From the NCBI GenBank assembly GCA_012295275.1, contig CM022668.1, positions 10,986,863-11,022,290 of the forward strand: DNA of 35,428 nucleotides, in the 5' to 3' direction. A model generated the notes under the pieces. It did not search any database, was not told the origin of the DNA, and worked only from the letters and a program-made list of their open reading frames with translations. Below are positions 20,377 to 33,477 of the stretch, in pieces. Numbering within the stretch: position 1 is the first letter of the stretch; each line of letters starts with the position of its first letter. Made by a program: the position numbers and the translations under genes. Origin of the DNA: Chrysomallon squamiferum. Lineage: Eukaryota; Mollusca; Gastropoda; Neomphalida; Peltospiridae.

Positions 20377-20713
20377 CTGATATATCATTAGAAAGGAATA
20401 CGTTTTCATCTTGGCTAATAAGGATTGAAATGTTATAGGAAGGTAAATTATGATTCCTTACTTTTTGTGATCCTATGTAGTTATGATGTTCAGGGACATC
20501 CCAAAAAGTTGCTAATTTAAAATGAAAAGTTTGTAATGGAGTCTTACCAGATTCTCCTTTTCTATTAGTCACCTTCTGAATGTTTACAAATAGTTTATCA
20601 ATTTTTCCTAATTCTCATTTTGCGCTTCATGCTGAATTCATTTATCTATTTGAAGTTTTACTCTGAACAGTTATCATTCATTCAAATATTTTACCAAATA
20701 AAAATAAACTTAC
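20377..20713 (-). other. Gene B intron
   Basis: AT-rich sequence without recognised features. Confidence 0.55.
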
Positions 20714-20806
20714 CACAGAGAATGCCTTCCCAGTTGCCCAGACAAGAACAAGTACAGTCATCAAAGTTTACAGTGGCGCCGTTTGCACATGGTAATCCAC
20801 ATGTAC
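20714..20806 (-). CDS. Gene B: first EGF-like exon, intact
   Basis: 93-nt exon, phase 1/1, acceptor CACAG|GT and donor TGTG|GTAAGT. Six cysteines, A-N-G-A turn, W-E-G-I-L-C end. Orthologous in position to gene A exon 1. Confidence 0.75.
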
Positions 20807-21254
20807 CTGTGACATATTATAAAAACTGTTTAAAGAAAAGAAAACAAATTTTCCTTAGGAAAAATAATGTTCCTTGCCTACAAAAAGAAATCTTTCTTAT
20901 TTTATTTCTAAAATATTTAAATTAGATAGATTTATTAAAATAAACACAACAAGTGCTAAATAATAATCGGAGAAAGATGAAGAAGAAAGAAAACAACAAA
21001 AATAACAACAGTTATGCAAATCGTTTTAATTATAACTGATTATAATTGCTCGAGATAAATGTAATCATATATAAACTATTCTACGTCTGGTTCTCTCATC
21101 TCATTAACATGTCAAGCATCACTGGTTAGAACAACAAACAAAAACAGATTGTTAGTATATTTTATAATTCTTGTACCACTTTTGCAACTTTTGTTCTTAA
21201 GAGAAAAAAAAATCAATAGAAGACACAAATTACCATCTAATCTTGAATGAATAT
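20807..21254 (-). other. Gene B intron, or 3' region if the PAN-like exon is terminal
   Basis: No repeat or gene recognised. A minus-strand AATAAA is present near 20928-20933 and could serve as a polyadenylation signal for a short transcript; this is speculative in such AT-rich sequence. Confidence 0.45.
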
Positions 21255-21514
21255 TTAACAACACATTTTCTTATCGTCTTCGCACGATTTTATGTACAAT
21301 GTTGAACCAGAGTAATAGCTGAAAGGGAAAACTGAAGAATACAAATAACAATAGTCGTCTTCATGTTCTACTGCAGTACACGTGTCATTATTATATCCGT
21401 TTTGTGTGTCACACAACATTCTACAATCTTCACGTGTATAGGAATCTCCAAGTTCTAGATAGAAGTCATCTCCATATATGCCTGGGATAATCATGTACTC
21501 ACAACCAGGTATAG
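21255..21514 (-). CDS. Gene B: PAN/apple-like exon, donor lost, reads to a stop
   Basis: Acceptor TCCAG|CT at 21516-21515. Six cysteines (G-C-E-Y, E-D-C, M-L-C, D-T-C, D-Y-C, K-S-C) match the gene A exon. At the homologous exon end (21275/21274) the donor reads GACG|ATAAGA instead of GATG|GTAAAA, and the frame continues for seven codons to TAA at 21257-21255. Unless a weak GT further on is used, this becomes a terminal exon and the product is a signal peptide plus one PAN-like domain of about 114 residues in total. Whether it is expressed is unknown. Confidence 0.65.
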
Positions 21515-21832
21515 CTGGAAATACACAGAGTATAAAAACAAGCAAATAAACAATGCTTTACTGTGTAAAGAAAATATGAGAACAAATCAACAATGCTTTA
21601 CATTTTTCTAAACAAAATACTAAAAGAAATAAATAGTTCAGTCTGCTTAAAGACAAACAGCAAGAAAAATAAGATCTTACTGTGTTTAAATAAAACTAAT
21701 AAACAAAATCATTTACCATTTCTGAAAAAAAATTAAAATAAAAAAAAAAATTAAAAAAAAACCCTCCCCCCAAACAACAGCAACTAATCTTTCTGTTGTT
21801 TAAATAGAAATAAAAAGAAAATGAAATCTTAC
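21515..21832 (-). repeat. Gene B intron 1 with family-type repeats
   Basis: AT-rich blocks of the type seen in gene A intron 1 (TTTAAATAAAACTAATAA, CTTACTGT), plus A/C-rich homopolymers at 21725-21770. Confidence 0.55.
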
Positions 21833-21917
21833 TGCTGGAGACTCTTTCCATCGCAGACGACGCCAGAAGGAAACATCCCACCAAAAAAATTTGTAATGCA
21901 ATGTCTTTCTGATTCAT
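21833..21917 (-). CDS. Gene B: signal-peptide exon
   Basis: ATG at 21917-21915, 28 codons plus one base, donor AGCA|GTAAGA. M-N-Q-K-D start, hydrophobic core (I-F-L-V-G-C-F-L-L-A), then S-S-A-M-E-R. Same layout as gene A. An in-frame ATG nine codons upstream (21944) could extend the N-terminus; I prefer 21917 because it aligns with gene A. Confidence 0.7.
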
Positions 21918-22121
21918 GGTTATTGTAAATAAAATCGTTAACATCAGACTGCATTATTTAAGGAGATTTTAAATGTCAGTCAAACAATTTGTTTCTGCCT
22001 ATTTTCAAGGAGCTTATGAAAACTGAAATATGACTGGTTGTTCAAGTGTCCAATTTAAATACACAGAGACACTTATCTATTTATTAATATGGATCTGCGT
22101 TTTTATCCAGGTCTGTATGTA

Positions 22122-22179
<58 letters not shown>

Positions 22180-22413
22180 TTTATGTATATAGATATGTAT
22201 GCGTGTATGCATATGTGTGTATTGTATGGACGTTTCTGTTTCTATATGTGTATACATATATTTGTATGTGTGTATAAACGTATGTAAGAATGCATTCAAA
22301 TGTTCTTGTTCTTACATATATTTATGAATGAAGGGATGGATGTATATAAAAGGTGTAATAACTATAATAATAATAATAACAATAGCAAAAGCCAAAACAG
22401 CAATAATGATAAC

Positions 22414-22465
<52 letters not shown>

Positions 22466-23554
22466 TAATAATAATAATATTAATAATAATAATAATGAAA
22501 CTTAATGAATTTATCTTTTTCTTTATTTCCCTTTTCAATTGTTTTATTATTAATGTTATTATTTTCTTTTAATTTTTTTTTTTTTGAGAGCGAAATTACT
22601 GCTACTACTACTAATACTACTACTCTCTATTTTAAATGATTAATTTATTTATTAAAAGAGCTATTTTTAAGAAGAGACTTAATGCAAATCTCAGCTACTG
22701 ATGGCTCTGTTCTACGTATCAATTAACTTAGAATAAAAGATACAACTTTACTTTGACAGACTTTGAGATTAATTTCATTTTGATTGATTTTCATTTAAAA
22801 AAGTCAGTGAACCAATGTGTACAGCTGTTCTGTCATGCTGAGTTTAACTGACGATGAAAAGAGACACATTTGCGCCCTGTGATTCTAATATCAGTAATAC
22901 ATAGAAAGAGCAAACAATAATACTTTCTATTTCGTCCGATTAATTTATTTATTAAAAACATTATTTTCAGTGGGGTCGTATAATAATTAATCAATTAAGT
23001 AATTAATAAATAAATAATAACAATAATAATAAAAATAATAATAATAATAAAAACAACAACAACAACAACGACAACAACTACAACAACCACAACAAAGAAG
23101 AACATTACACTTTCCATGGTGTGAATCATTATTGTTGTTGTTGCTGTGTTGTTGTATTCGTCAGTGATGGGGATTGCTTTCAGAAACTAGAGATATACTG
23201 AAAGCGGTGAGGCTGGGCTTGGAAACGGGTGAATGAAAAAATATTTAAAATGACCAAAGTTCTACATTTGTATGTGTAATATCCGTTTAAATCATAGACA
23301 ACATCCAGTTTTAATCATTGTGTCGTGTTGTTTAACACACATACAAACAAACAACATTGTATGAAGAGTATGTTTCGTTTTAAGTGTGATAGTTAAATAC
23401 GTACATGAACTTATACCTTCTTGTGTCTTGCACTTCATTTTGATGAGTATATTGTGTGTATATATGTATTTGTCTGCGTTTTTAATAGCATAAAAACCGT
23501 TAAACTTAAATTTATTAAGAATTAAAATTACTGATATTTCCTCTCTTCATAGTT
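21918..23554. repeat. Upstream flank of gene B with AT and AAT tracts
   Basis: (AT)n at 22125-22176, TGTA-rich sequence to about 22300, (AAT)n at 22416-22496, and ACA/AAC-rich stretches at 23010-23100. No gene recognised. Confidence 0.65.
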
Positions 23555-23636
23555 CTTCACGACGTGGTTGCCAAATACGTGTACAAAATAATGCATTAGT
23601 AGTTCCACCATTCACACACTGTCGTTCATAAACATC
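23555..23636 (-). pseudogene. EGF-like exon relic
   Basis: The minus strand reads C-V-N-G-G-T-T-N followed by F-C-T-R-I-W, which fits the family's second cysteine, NGG turn, third cysteine and tryptophan. Other cysteines are lost and the ends are eroded. It suggests a further, almost erased gene copy. Confidence 0.4.
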
Positions 23637-24729
23637 ATGTATGTCAAATGTAATTCAAATTATTAACGTTTAAAAGTTCCCTCACTTGTCAAAAAAAAAA
23701 AATAATAATAATAAAAAATAAGATATATCAGATAAACCAACACTAACTAAATAATAACAGTAACATATATAAACCAAGTCTTATTAATGTTTAAAAGCAA
23801 ACACAAATAATCCACTTGATTTTTAGAATAAAGAGTGTTCTGAAAGTTTAAATATAAACGATAAAACAAGTAAAAGAAGCTTTAGTCCTAAAACAAATCA
23901 AAAATAGACATGAACGTAGTTCTATTCTTTTCAAATAAACCTAACCAAATCGTACTCACGTTTTAATAAAACAATAAGCCAAAACACAATATATCTACGG
24001 CTGTTTAAATAACACAATAAAATAAATAAATTAATTGTTACTAAATTCTGAGTAAAACAACGGAATAACATAAGCTATGCATATGTATGTAATCATATAT
24101 GTATATAAGTATGTATGTATGTAGGTAGGTATTTATATAGGTAGGTATATATGTATGTATGTATGCATCTAAATATGTATAAGTGTATACGTAACATCAA
24201 ATATATATTACTAAGGAAAAATAAAACGAATAAAGTAATTGTTACTAAATTCTAAATAAAGCAATGAAATAAGAGAAAGCACACTATATTTAAATAAAAC
24301 AAAATCTTACTGATTAATCTAAAACAGTTCCATAATCAGCAGTGCTTTGCTGGTCTTTAAATATAACAATTAAACAATTAATTAAATAAAGAATGTTTTA
24401 CTGCTGTTTAAATATAACAGTGAAACAAAATTATTATTGGATATTAATAAGCTACTCTTTATAAGGAACTGAAACTATGTATCTGTCTATCTATTTAGAT
24501 ATGTATTTCATTGTTATAACTATTCCTGAAAATGTTTCTAAAAGAGTATATCGCTTAAGAAAAGTTATTGTTTGATTTCATTCATGTCAGGGATGAAAAT
24601 GGGTTTTAATATTTGTCCTCCAACAACAAACTCAATTTTCAGATTAGGTTCTCCGAACATAAAATATGTCATCTCTTATCAGAGTTTAAACTCAAGGGAT
24701 TAAAACAGCTGTGCGCAGTGTTTGATTTA
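23637..24729. repeat. Intergenic with intron-1-type repeats
   Basis: Blocks at 23700-24450 resemble introns 1 of genes A and B (TTTAAATAAAACA, CTTACTG). A TATG/GTAG-rich stretch is at 24080-24190. Possibly the ghost of another paralogue. Confidence 0.45.
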
Positions 24730-24780
24730 CTTTCCAATCCAAGCCTCACAGATGTCGGCAAAAGCAATTACCATCACTGA
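24730..24780 (-). pseudogene. Possible EGF-like exon fragment
   Basis: The minus strand has TTCTTCAG then, across two frames, N-C-F-C and C-E-A-W-I-G-K, similar to the C-x-C-x-C-x3-W-x-G end of the family exons. Short and frameshifted; chance is not excluded. Confidence 0.25.
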
Positions 24781-26019
24781 AGAAAACCAAAAGATAAAAC
24801 AAATATTGTTAAACTCAGTTTTTATTAACAGCTGGCTTTCGTTTATCTCAGAAGAATAAATGTTCAATGTTTGTATGTATAGAACATTACTGTGTTATCA
24901 GAGTTGAAACTCAGTGTCATAGAACAGATGTTCTGAATTTTTAATTTATTTTTCAAAACTGAAACGAACAAAGGTGAAATTATCTGTGTCATTCTCTGAA
25001 GATTTGACATTAAATCTCTACTAGTGAAAATATTCATTTTAATAAACAAATTAATCACAAGAATTGGAAAATTATAGTAGCAGTAGTTGTAACAGCACAA
25101 TTTTATAGTAATCATAATGACGTCTTTCTCTAAATAAATAAAAATATATAAAAAAATTAAATTGTAAAAATAAAAGTTATTATTACTATATGTTATCATT
25201 TTTAAGCAGTGTTATTTATATTGCATTCAATAATAGTAGTTACCATTTACTTAACATGTAGTTCATTCCTGTGATTTATTAGTTTAATAATTTTCATTCT
25301 GTTCTGAGAAACACTACAGTACGGCACATTTAGTTAATCTTAGTGTTTTAAGTGATAATGAAGGTAATAATACACATGCGAACGAACGTAATCATTTCTT
25401 TTAAAAAGTAATCAAAATAGAAAAACAAAAACACAGCAACAACATCAATAATTACGCCAGAACTCACCTATACGTACGAAACAAACAAATACATCTACAA
25501 ACGAAAAAATCTAAAGGAAAAAATCTAAAGGAAAAACTAAACTAAACAAAAATAAAATAAATTGTTATTATTATTACTATTTTTATTTTATAAAAGTGTC
25601 CTAATGAAAAAAACAAAACAAAAAAAACAACATTTTTATAAATAAATTAATCAGAGGAAAGAGAAAGTATTATTTGTATTACAATCACATTACACAAACA
25701 CGTTTTTTTTTATTGTCTGATAAACTCAGCGTGAGAAAACAGCTATACAAAGGGATTCACTGACTTTTTAAAATAAAAATCAATGAATACGAAAATAATT
25801 TTAAAATCTTTCATAGGAAAATTTTCTCTTTTCTTTTATGTGATTTGATATTTAGAACAGATACGTCAGTAGCTGAGATTTGACAGTAAATCTCTGGTTT
25901 CAAAAGTAGCTATTTTAATACGTAAATTAATCATATAAAATAGAAAGTAGTAGTTGCATTAGTAGTAAAAGTAGTAATCACTTCTCTCCTACTCAAAAGT
26001 ATTAATCATAATAATAAAA
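24781..26019. other. Intergenic, AT-rich
   Basis: No gene or strong repeat recognised. Two blocks, about 24825-25090 and 25680-25990, share motifs with 22640-22930 (CAGTAGCTGAGATTTG-type sequence in either orientation), suggesting old repeat copies. Confidence 0.4.
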
Positions 26020-28908
26020 AAAAATTGTATGCATATTAAAAACATCTAGCTTATCTGAAGGAGACAAGTCGGAGGACGAAATTGCAAGACAAGTATTATT
26101 CTCCTATATCGTGTAACACAGACAAAGAATAATCAAATATTCACCTCTTCTGTAAGCGAAATCTGAGTGCATGTGTGTGGGTTGATGTACACAGGTGTAT
26201 ATGCATGTGTGAATGTGTATACGAGCATGTACATATTAAAGTATGTAAATATGTAGGTATGTATGTGTGTGTCTGTGTATGTATGTATGTATACTTGATA
26301 TGTTTTTTATCTATGTCATTTTATGAGAATATGTATGAAGGTATGTGTGGGTCTGTTTTTTCTATGTGTGTAACTGAATGTATGTATATGAGTGCATGAG
26401 TATCTATATTTTTGTCAAGTTATTCATATTTCAATATAAATATACACATATGCATATATATATGTGAATACGTATCTATGTATCTATGTATATCTGTATG
26501 TATGTGTGTACGTAGTTTCGTTATCACACGTGTTGTATCTTGTAATTAAATCTGGTTACTACTCGTCTTGTCTGGTGAGCGGTTTCTCTTTCCTATCAAG
26601 TAAAATGAATGCTAAGAAAGATAATCACAGCTGGAGTGGAATTAAATATAAAGATACGCGTATAAATTAAACCCTACGTTAATGCACAACGACCATTACT
26701 CACTGAAAAACAGTGGTGCGAAATAAATATGTAGATATTTGTAAATATTCGAGTATTATTGGTTTGTTTGTTTGTTTATTTAGTTCTGTCTTTCTTTCTA
26801 TATTATTATTATTGTTGTTGTTGTTGTTATTGTTGCTACTGTTAGTATTATTATAAGTAGTTGTTGTAGTAGTATAGGAATCAGATATTCAATATAGTAA
26901 TGTAGAAAATAAGGAGTTTATAGTCTGTGTGAACTAAACACATTACAGCAAAGTTTGTGACAAGTACAAATGTTGAAACCTTAAAGTACACTGTTACTTT
27001 TGAATCGCTTATTTGATGGATTCTGAGAAAATGTGAGCGGCTCCTTATGATATAAGTTCCTATGTACGACAGGAACTGACTCAATGTTTATTCAGTTGTA
27101 TTTATTTACTAAGAGTCATAATTCAAAACACATGATATAAAACTTTACTTCGGATGTATTAGAAAAAACAAGAAACAAAAACGAAATAATGTATCAGTTA
27201 AAACTCAGAATGAAATTTTTGAAATTTAATACCATAATTGTCTTGACACTTAAATCTAACCCTAATACTAACCCTACTACTAACCCTAACCCTAACTATT
27301 TTGATCTTATGAGATGTAGAATAGATTGAGTATTAAGTATGACCACGTATGAAACTTTTAGTGATGACGTTCTGAAGAGCATCTGTTACAACTAACAAAT
27401 TAATTTACAATTCAACAGTCGATATAAAAATACAACAAACGTTTACGTACACTGATTTTATTTGCTTCAAGTCCTATTTGATTTTAAACTTCTGTCGTCA
27501 AAGGACGGAATAAATAAAATCAGCAGTGTGTGTTAACAGATATCACAGTATGCAGATTGCTTTACACAGAGATATTCAAATTAAGAATTTCTTCTGTTGA
27601 CATAAACAATGTTAACTGATTTTATTAATAGTTAATTTATGATCAGACGTTCCGCCACCAAGTCAACCTTCTCTCTCTATATATATATGTATATATATAT
27701 ATATATATCTGTATGGATGTATGAATCTATAATGTATATATATTCAGGCATTTCTACGTATTTATGTTTGTACGTATGTGTGTATATATTTATTTGCATA
27801 TGTACATGTGTCTGCGTGTGTGTTTACGTGTGTGTATGATATGTATGTATATATCTATCTATATATTTATGTTTGCTTGTGTGTTTATATGTTTGCGTTT
27901 ATGTTACATAGAGTGGCATGATGGTATAAAAATAAAAGACAACAAAATAAAATAAATATTACCTGCATGTTATAAAATGTCAGAGGATCTTAAGTTAAGA
28001 AATTACATCGATGACCATTACGCCATTCTAGATGAGTTAGAAAGAAACTTTACTTTAGAATCATAGAAAACTTTGTAGTTATATAACAAAATGTCACCAT
28101 CTTCTGCCATTTGTATTTTATTTTACTACATCTAATGTAAAATATACGTATTTGTAACTGCGTATATTTGTACAGAACAAAATAATTCAAATTGTATGTT
28201 CCTAGGCAAATTTGATCGAAATGTTTACCGATATCTGAGAAAAACCAGAATACCATCTTCAGAAATGGCCGCCAAAAGTTTCCAACGCACCCAGTCTGAG
28301 GCTTAAGACAGAATCTTTTCAGCAAATTCGTATGGAAATTCAGTCTAGATTCATGCAGTAAGAATTCCTGTATGACGTCATTCTATGTCATGGATACCCA
28401 TATTCTTAATAATCATAAAGATACTATAGTTACGTTACGTGTCAAATACGCAATAATGAAAAGCAATATAAATTACCAAAATACAACTAAATAATTTCAT
28501 GCACTACCAGAACACGTACTCAGTCGTTCTCGGAACTTTGGTCCGATCAAACGCAAGAGTCATTCCCCTTGTCTATGAATCCATTAAATTACCTATTTGT
28601 AACGAATATGCTATACACTCCCAATTCATATACAAACACATTTATATAAACGGAATAGAAAGTTTGATTTCTATGTGAAAATAGCAATAACGACAAAAAC
28701 AACAACAGAAAGAACAATAACAATCACAAATAACAATAATAATGATAATAACAATAATATTAACATTAACAGTAACGCTGATAATGATGACAAATAAATT
28801 AGTAAATCTTTGATGCACTGACATGGATTGTTATTTCATAATCGTACAATTTTTAAATAAACAATAACTGTGTTGAGGTGATTGATATTTAAAGATGTAA
28901 TATAGTAA
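26020..28908. repeat. Segmental duplicate of the gene A flank
   Basis: 26030-26720 matches 8290-9060, 26875-27100 matches 9425-9690, 27230-27660 matches 11540-12000, and 28205-28620 matches 14340-14720, in the same order and orientation. Short microsatellites (AT, ATT, GTT, AAC) and TGTA-rich stretches are interspersed. No gene recognised. Confidence 0.75.
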
Positions 28909-29202
28909 ATGTTTCTCTTAATTAGTTCTGGAAGTGGTACTATACTAGTACAGCATTATAATTGTCTTAAATTTTACATAAAAACGTTCCAGAATACGGC
29001 AGCACACATTGTGAATAGGAAACCACCTCACCATCACGTATCGCCAGTACTGAAGGAACCTGACTGGTTGCCTCTCTACTGCAGGTTAGAATGCAAGCTC
29101 CTTGAACGATCATTCCCTAGGGATAAGCCAAATCCCGCGAGCCTGAGGTTGGAAAGGTGTGAGACTGTCTCTGGGAATCCCTACATGATAATTTATGTTT
29201 GA
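28909..29202 (+). pseudogene. CR1/L2-like reverse-transcriptase tail (copy 2)
   Basis: The frame has Q-N-T-A-A-H-I-V then S-P-V-L-K-E-P-D-W-L-P-L, followed by R-L-E-C-K-L-L. This copy is nearer than 15065-15334 to the consensus tail of CR1/L2-type elements. Only a fragment; it is the duplicate of the 15-kb copy. Confidence 0.7.
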
Positions 29203-29679
29203 TCGGAAAATGGAGGGCAGATAATAAAAAGTATTTTTCATCACTGAGGTGAATACAATCACGCAATTAATTTTATTAATCCTTTTTGCAAAACTGTTTT
29301 AAAGCACGTTAATAGAAAGGAAATATTTTTAAAATGTTTTTATAGATCTCATATATCACACAAACACAGACACATATTCAGAATATTTAAATATTTATGA
29401 TATGCAATTTTGTAATTCCTTTGAAGGAATTTATTTCCTGGTGCAATACTAATATATTTATTCTCATAATACAATAATTTATTGTTATTTTGGAGAAAGC
29501 TAAATGAAACTGATTAGAACAAAAAACTATAGCTATTGTAAGAATGTTAATCAACATAAAATCACTCTGATATTCTTATAAATCAGACTCAAAAGAAATA
29601 GCTTTCATAAATTGAGCAAATCACTCTTTAGGCACAAAAGAAAAAACAGCCAGGTAAATTGTTTCAAGTTAGCACTGAC
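29203..29679. other. Intergenic, AT-rich
   Basis: Loosely related to 15335-15750. No gene recognised. Confidence 0.45.
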
Positions 29680-30560
29680 AGCTGCATTCCGTCCTGGGAA
29701 CAACTGGATAGTGTAAAGATCTGTGCAATGGTCCAACACTCCATCCCTGGAGACGAACATAGTAAAACATAAAAAAACGAACTATAACACTAATCATTAT
29801 TGATGAATAGTACCCAGAAACATGAAGGACTCATCTATATTGTTGTGGATCAGAAACAAATGCAGTGTGAAATGGAAGTGCTGGAATACACATCATGGAT
29901 CCTAGAGGATACACAAAGGAGGAACATCGTCAAACAGAGAAACTTTACACAAACTATGTTGCAGGTCGAGGCTTTCATTTACGCAGTCAACATCATCAGA
30001 TTAAGAGATAACTGCTCACATGTTGTCTTCCTCACAGAGGCTCTCTCTGTCCCCCAGTCTCTTGAAAATAACAAGGTAGACAGGGTTTCAGAAGAGCTAC
30101 ACCCTATCAGTAGTGTCAACCAAGCTCACTGTGGCAATAAGAATGCAGACAAACCTGTTAGAGCAGGTGCAAGTAATGAACAGGAGGATAACTGGGTGAC
30201 ATATGAAGAGAAGATATCTCGTACTAAATCTCTCTATAGACCTGCCAAACAAACCGATGACCATCACCTGCTCTCCCGCCACGAACGAGTCACCATTTTC
30301 CGATTAAGCACTGGACACATTGATTAGAACCAACACATGCTTAGGAGGTTCCGGCTGATATCTTCTTCCATGTGCTCGTGTGGAAAAACAGAACAGACGA
30401 CTGGGTTTATCATTCAAAACTGCACAGTTAAGGCAGACTTCTGGGTAAGTACAACAACTCTCCATTAAAAGCAGTATGGCACAATAACTGATCTACAGAG
30501 TACAGTATGGTTCACTGCTGGCCTTCATGTGTAGCAAGAAGCGAAAGAAAAAACCCAAAA
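29680..30560 (+). pseudogene. Non-LTR retrotransposon 3' end: RNase H-like and C-terminal zinc-binding remnant
   Basis: A 175-codon frame at 29800-30327 contains A-H-C-G-N-K-N-A-D-K-P, matching the RNase H end motif (usual form A-H-C-G-x-x-G-N-E-x-A-D), then T-Y-E-E-K, L-L-S-R-H-E-R-V-T-I-F-R-L-S-T-G-H. It meets TAG at 30325, but the same frame continues with H-M-L-R-R-F-R-L and M-C-S-C-G-K-T-E-Q-T-T, the cysteine-rich tail of such elements. The first RNase H aspartate block is not recognisable, and a residue gap shortens the last motif. A dead insertion, with the element on the plus strand. Confidence 0.75.
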
Positions 30561-30922
30561 TCAAATCGAAGTATATATGTGTCTGATTCTTCTACAGGTA
30601 GAACGAAAGTAAAAAAATCAAAAACAAATAATAATAAAAAAATAAATCAATAAATAAATAATATTGTGAACAAAGGAGATGCTGAAATAAACAAATAATA
30701 AACGAAAAAATCAAAGAAAGAGTGACACAAGTGACATCAGTAAAATATTTTATACTTTTAATTGTTAGTGAAGTAACGTGATGAAAATTAAAATAGATAA
30801 AAATATAATTAAACGTGTAAGGCCTCTAATGAAACATGTCTGATTAAATGTTCACTCAAATGCTCATCTCTGTTCAGACGTGGTCCTTTCAGTGACATAA
30901 TAATAATAATAATAACAACAAC

Positions 30923-30983
<61 letters not shown>

Positions 30984-31339
30984 TTAATAATAATAATTTA
31001 AATTACTTTTTTCGTTTTTTTTTCTTTCTCTGTTTTGAGCGTTTTCTATTGTATATAAATCAGACAATCGACAACGACAACCAATCAGCTAAGAAACAAA
31101 CAAACTACCTGACAGACTGCAGATTATTAACAGATATGCGAACACACGTTGTGGTGTTTATCACAAAACATATGCATCGATTCACGAGCAACATGCATCC
31201 GTAAATGCTCACACATAAAAGAAAACACCTGTAATGCAAAAATACGGAGGAAATGAATGTCTTTATGTTCGTTTGCTTACTTTAGCATTAAGCTACTTAT
31301 CATTCCCTTTGCACTAACATTATATCCAGTTACACTTAC
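30561..31339. repeat. Intergenic with (AAT)n
   Basis: (AAT)n/(AAC)n at 30898-31000, followed by a T-rich stretch. No gene recognised. Confidence 0.7.
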
Positions 31340-31429
31340 TGCAGGATTTCCCTGTCCACTTTCCTGAGCAGGAGCAGCTACAGTCTTCGTTAAATGTTCC
31401 GCCGTTTAGACACAGTGGATTGCATATAT
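31340..31429 (-). CDS. Orphan EGF-like exon, intact
   Basis: A 90-nt exon, phase 1/1, acceptor TGTAG|AT at 31431-31430 and donor TGCA|GTAAGT at 31340/31339. All six cysteines, L-N-G-G turn and W-T-G-K-S-C end are kept; one codon shorter than the usual 93 nt between the turn and the third cysteine. No partner exon was found within several kb on either side: the nearest family exon is the terminal exon of gene C at 34848. It may be a relic of a deleted gene or a distal exon of an unrecognised transcript. Confidence 0.7.
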
Positions 31430-33057
<1,628 letters not shown>

Positions 33058-33310
33058 GGACTTTGTTTATTTTGAATACACACACACAGGCTGACACTCT
33101 TTCTCTATTATCTGATGCGTCATCACTGCATCATCACTGCAACCCGAAAAATGTTTGTGTGAAATCACAAATGAAAGCAAAGTCATATCTGATCAGGTCC
33201 AAAGTAATAAGCTAAAATATTAACAAATCTAGCAAAATGGAGAAGAGACGTTTGTATTTCTTTACTTAGTTCCTTGTTTTCTGGTTGATTTCTTTCTTCT
33301 TTTTTACTTG
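33058..33310 (-). pseudogene. Dead copy of the ShKT-like 3' end
   Basis: 33058-33079 matches the terminal exon end at 34839-34860, and 33105-33153 matches the start of the ShKT-like exon at 35310-35360; what lies between in gene C is deleted. The acceptor reads TTTCGG instead of TTTCAG. 33153-33310 matches the intron at 1-155. Confidence 0.75.
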
Positions 33311-33392
33311 TTGTTGTTGTTCTTCTTCTTCTACGTGTAACAGACATATCTATTTTAGAGTGTGTGAGTGTATGTATGTTTGTGTATGTGTG

Positions 33393-33477
<85 letters not shown>

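Larger units (their letters stand above)
19061..21917 (-). pseudogene. Gene B: decayed paralogue of gene A
   Basis: Locus-level entry. Exon order matches gene A: signal peptide (21833-21917), PAN-like (21255-21514), first EGF-like exon (20714-20806), further EGF-like exons, and the exon-8 homologue (19408-19506). Lesions: PAN-like donor GT changed to AT, 2-nt deletion in the 20286-20376 exon, TGA in the 19927-20019 exon, donor GT changed to GA after 19408, and a truncated exon at 19.1 kb. A full-length protein cannot be made. The first two exons are open and could give a short secreted protein ending at 21255. Confidence 0.8.
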
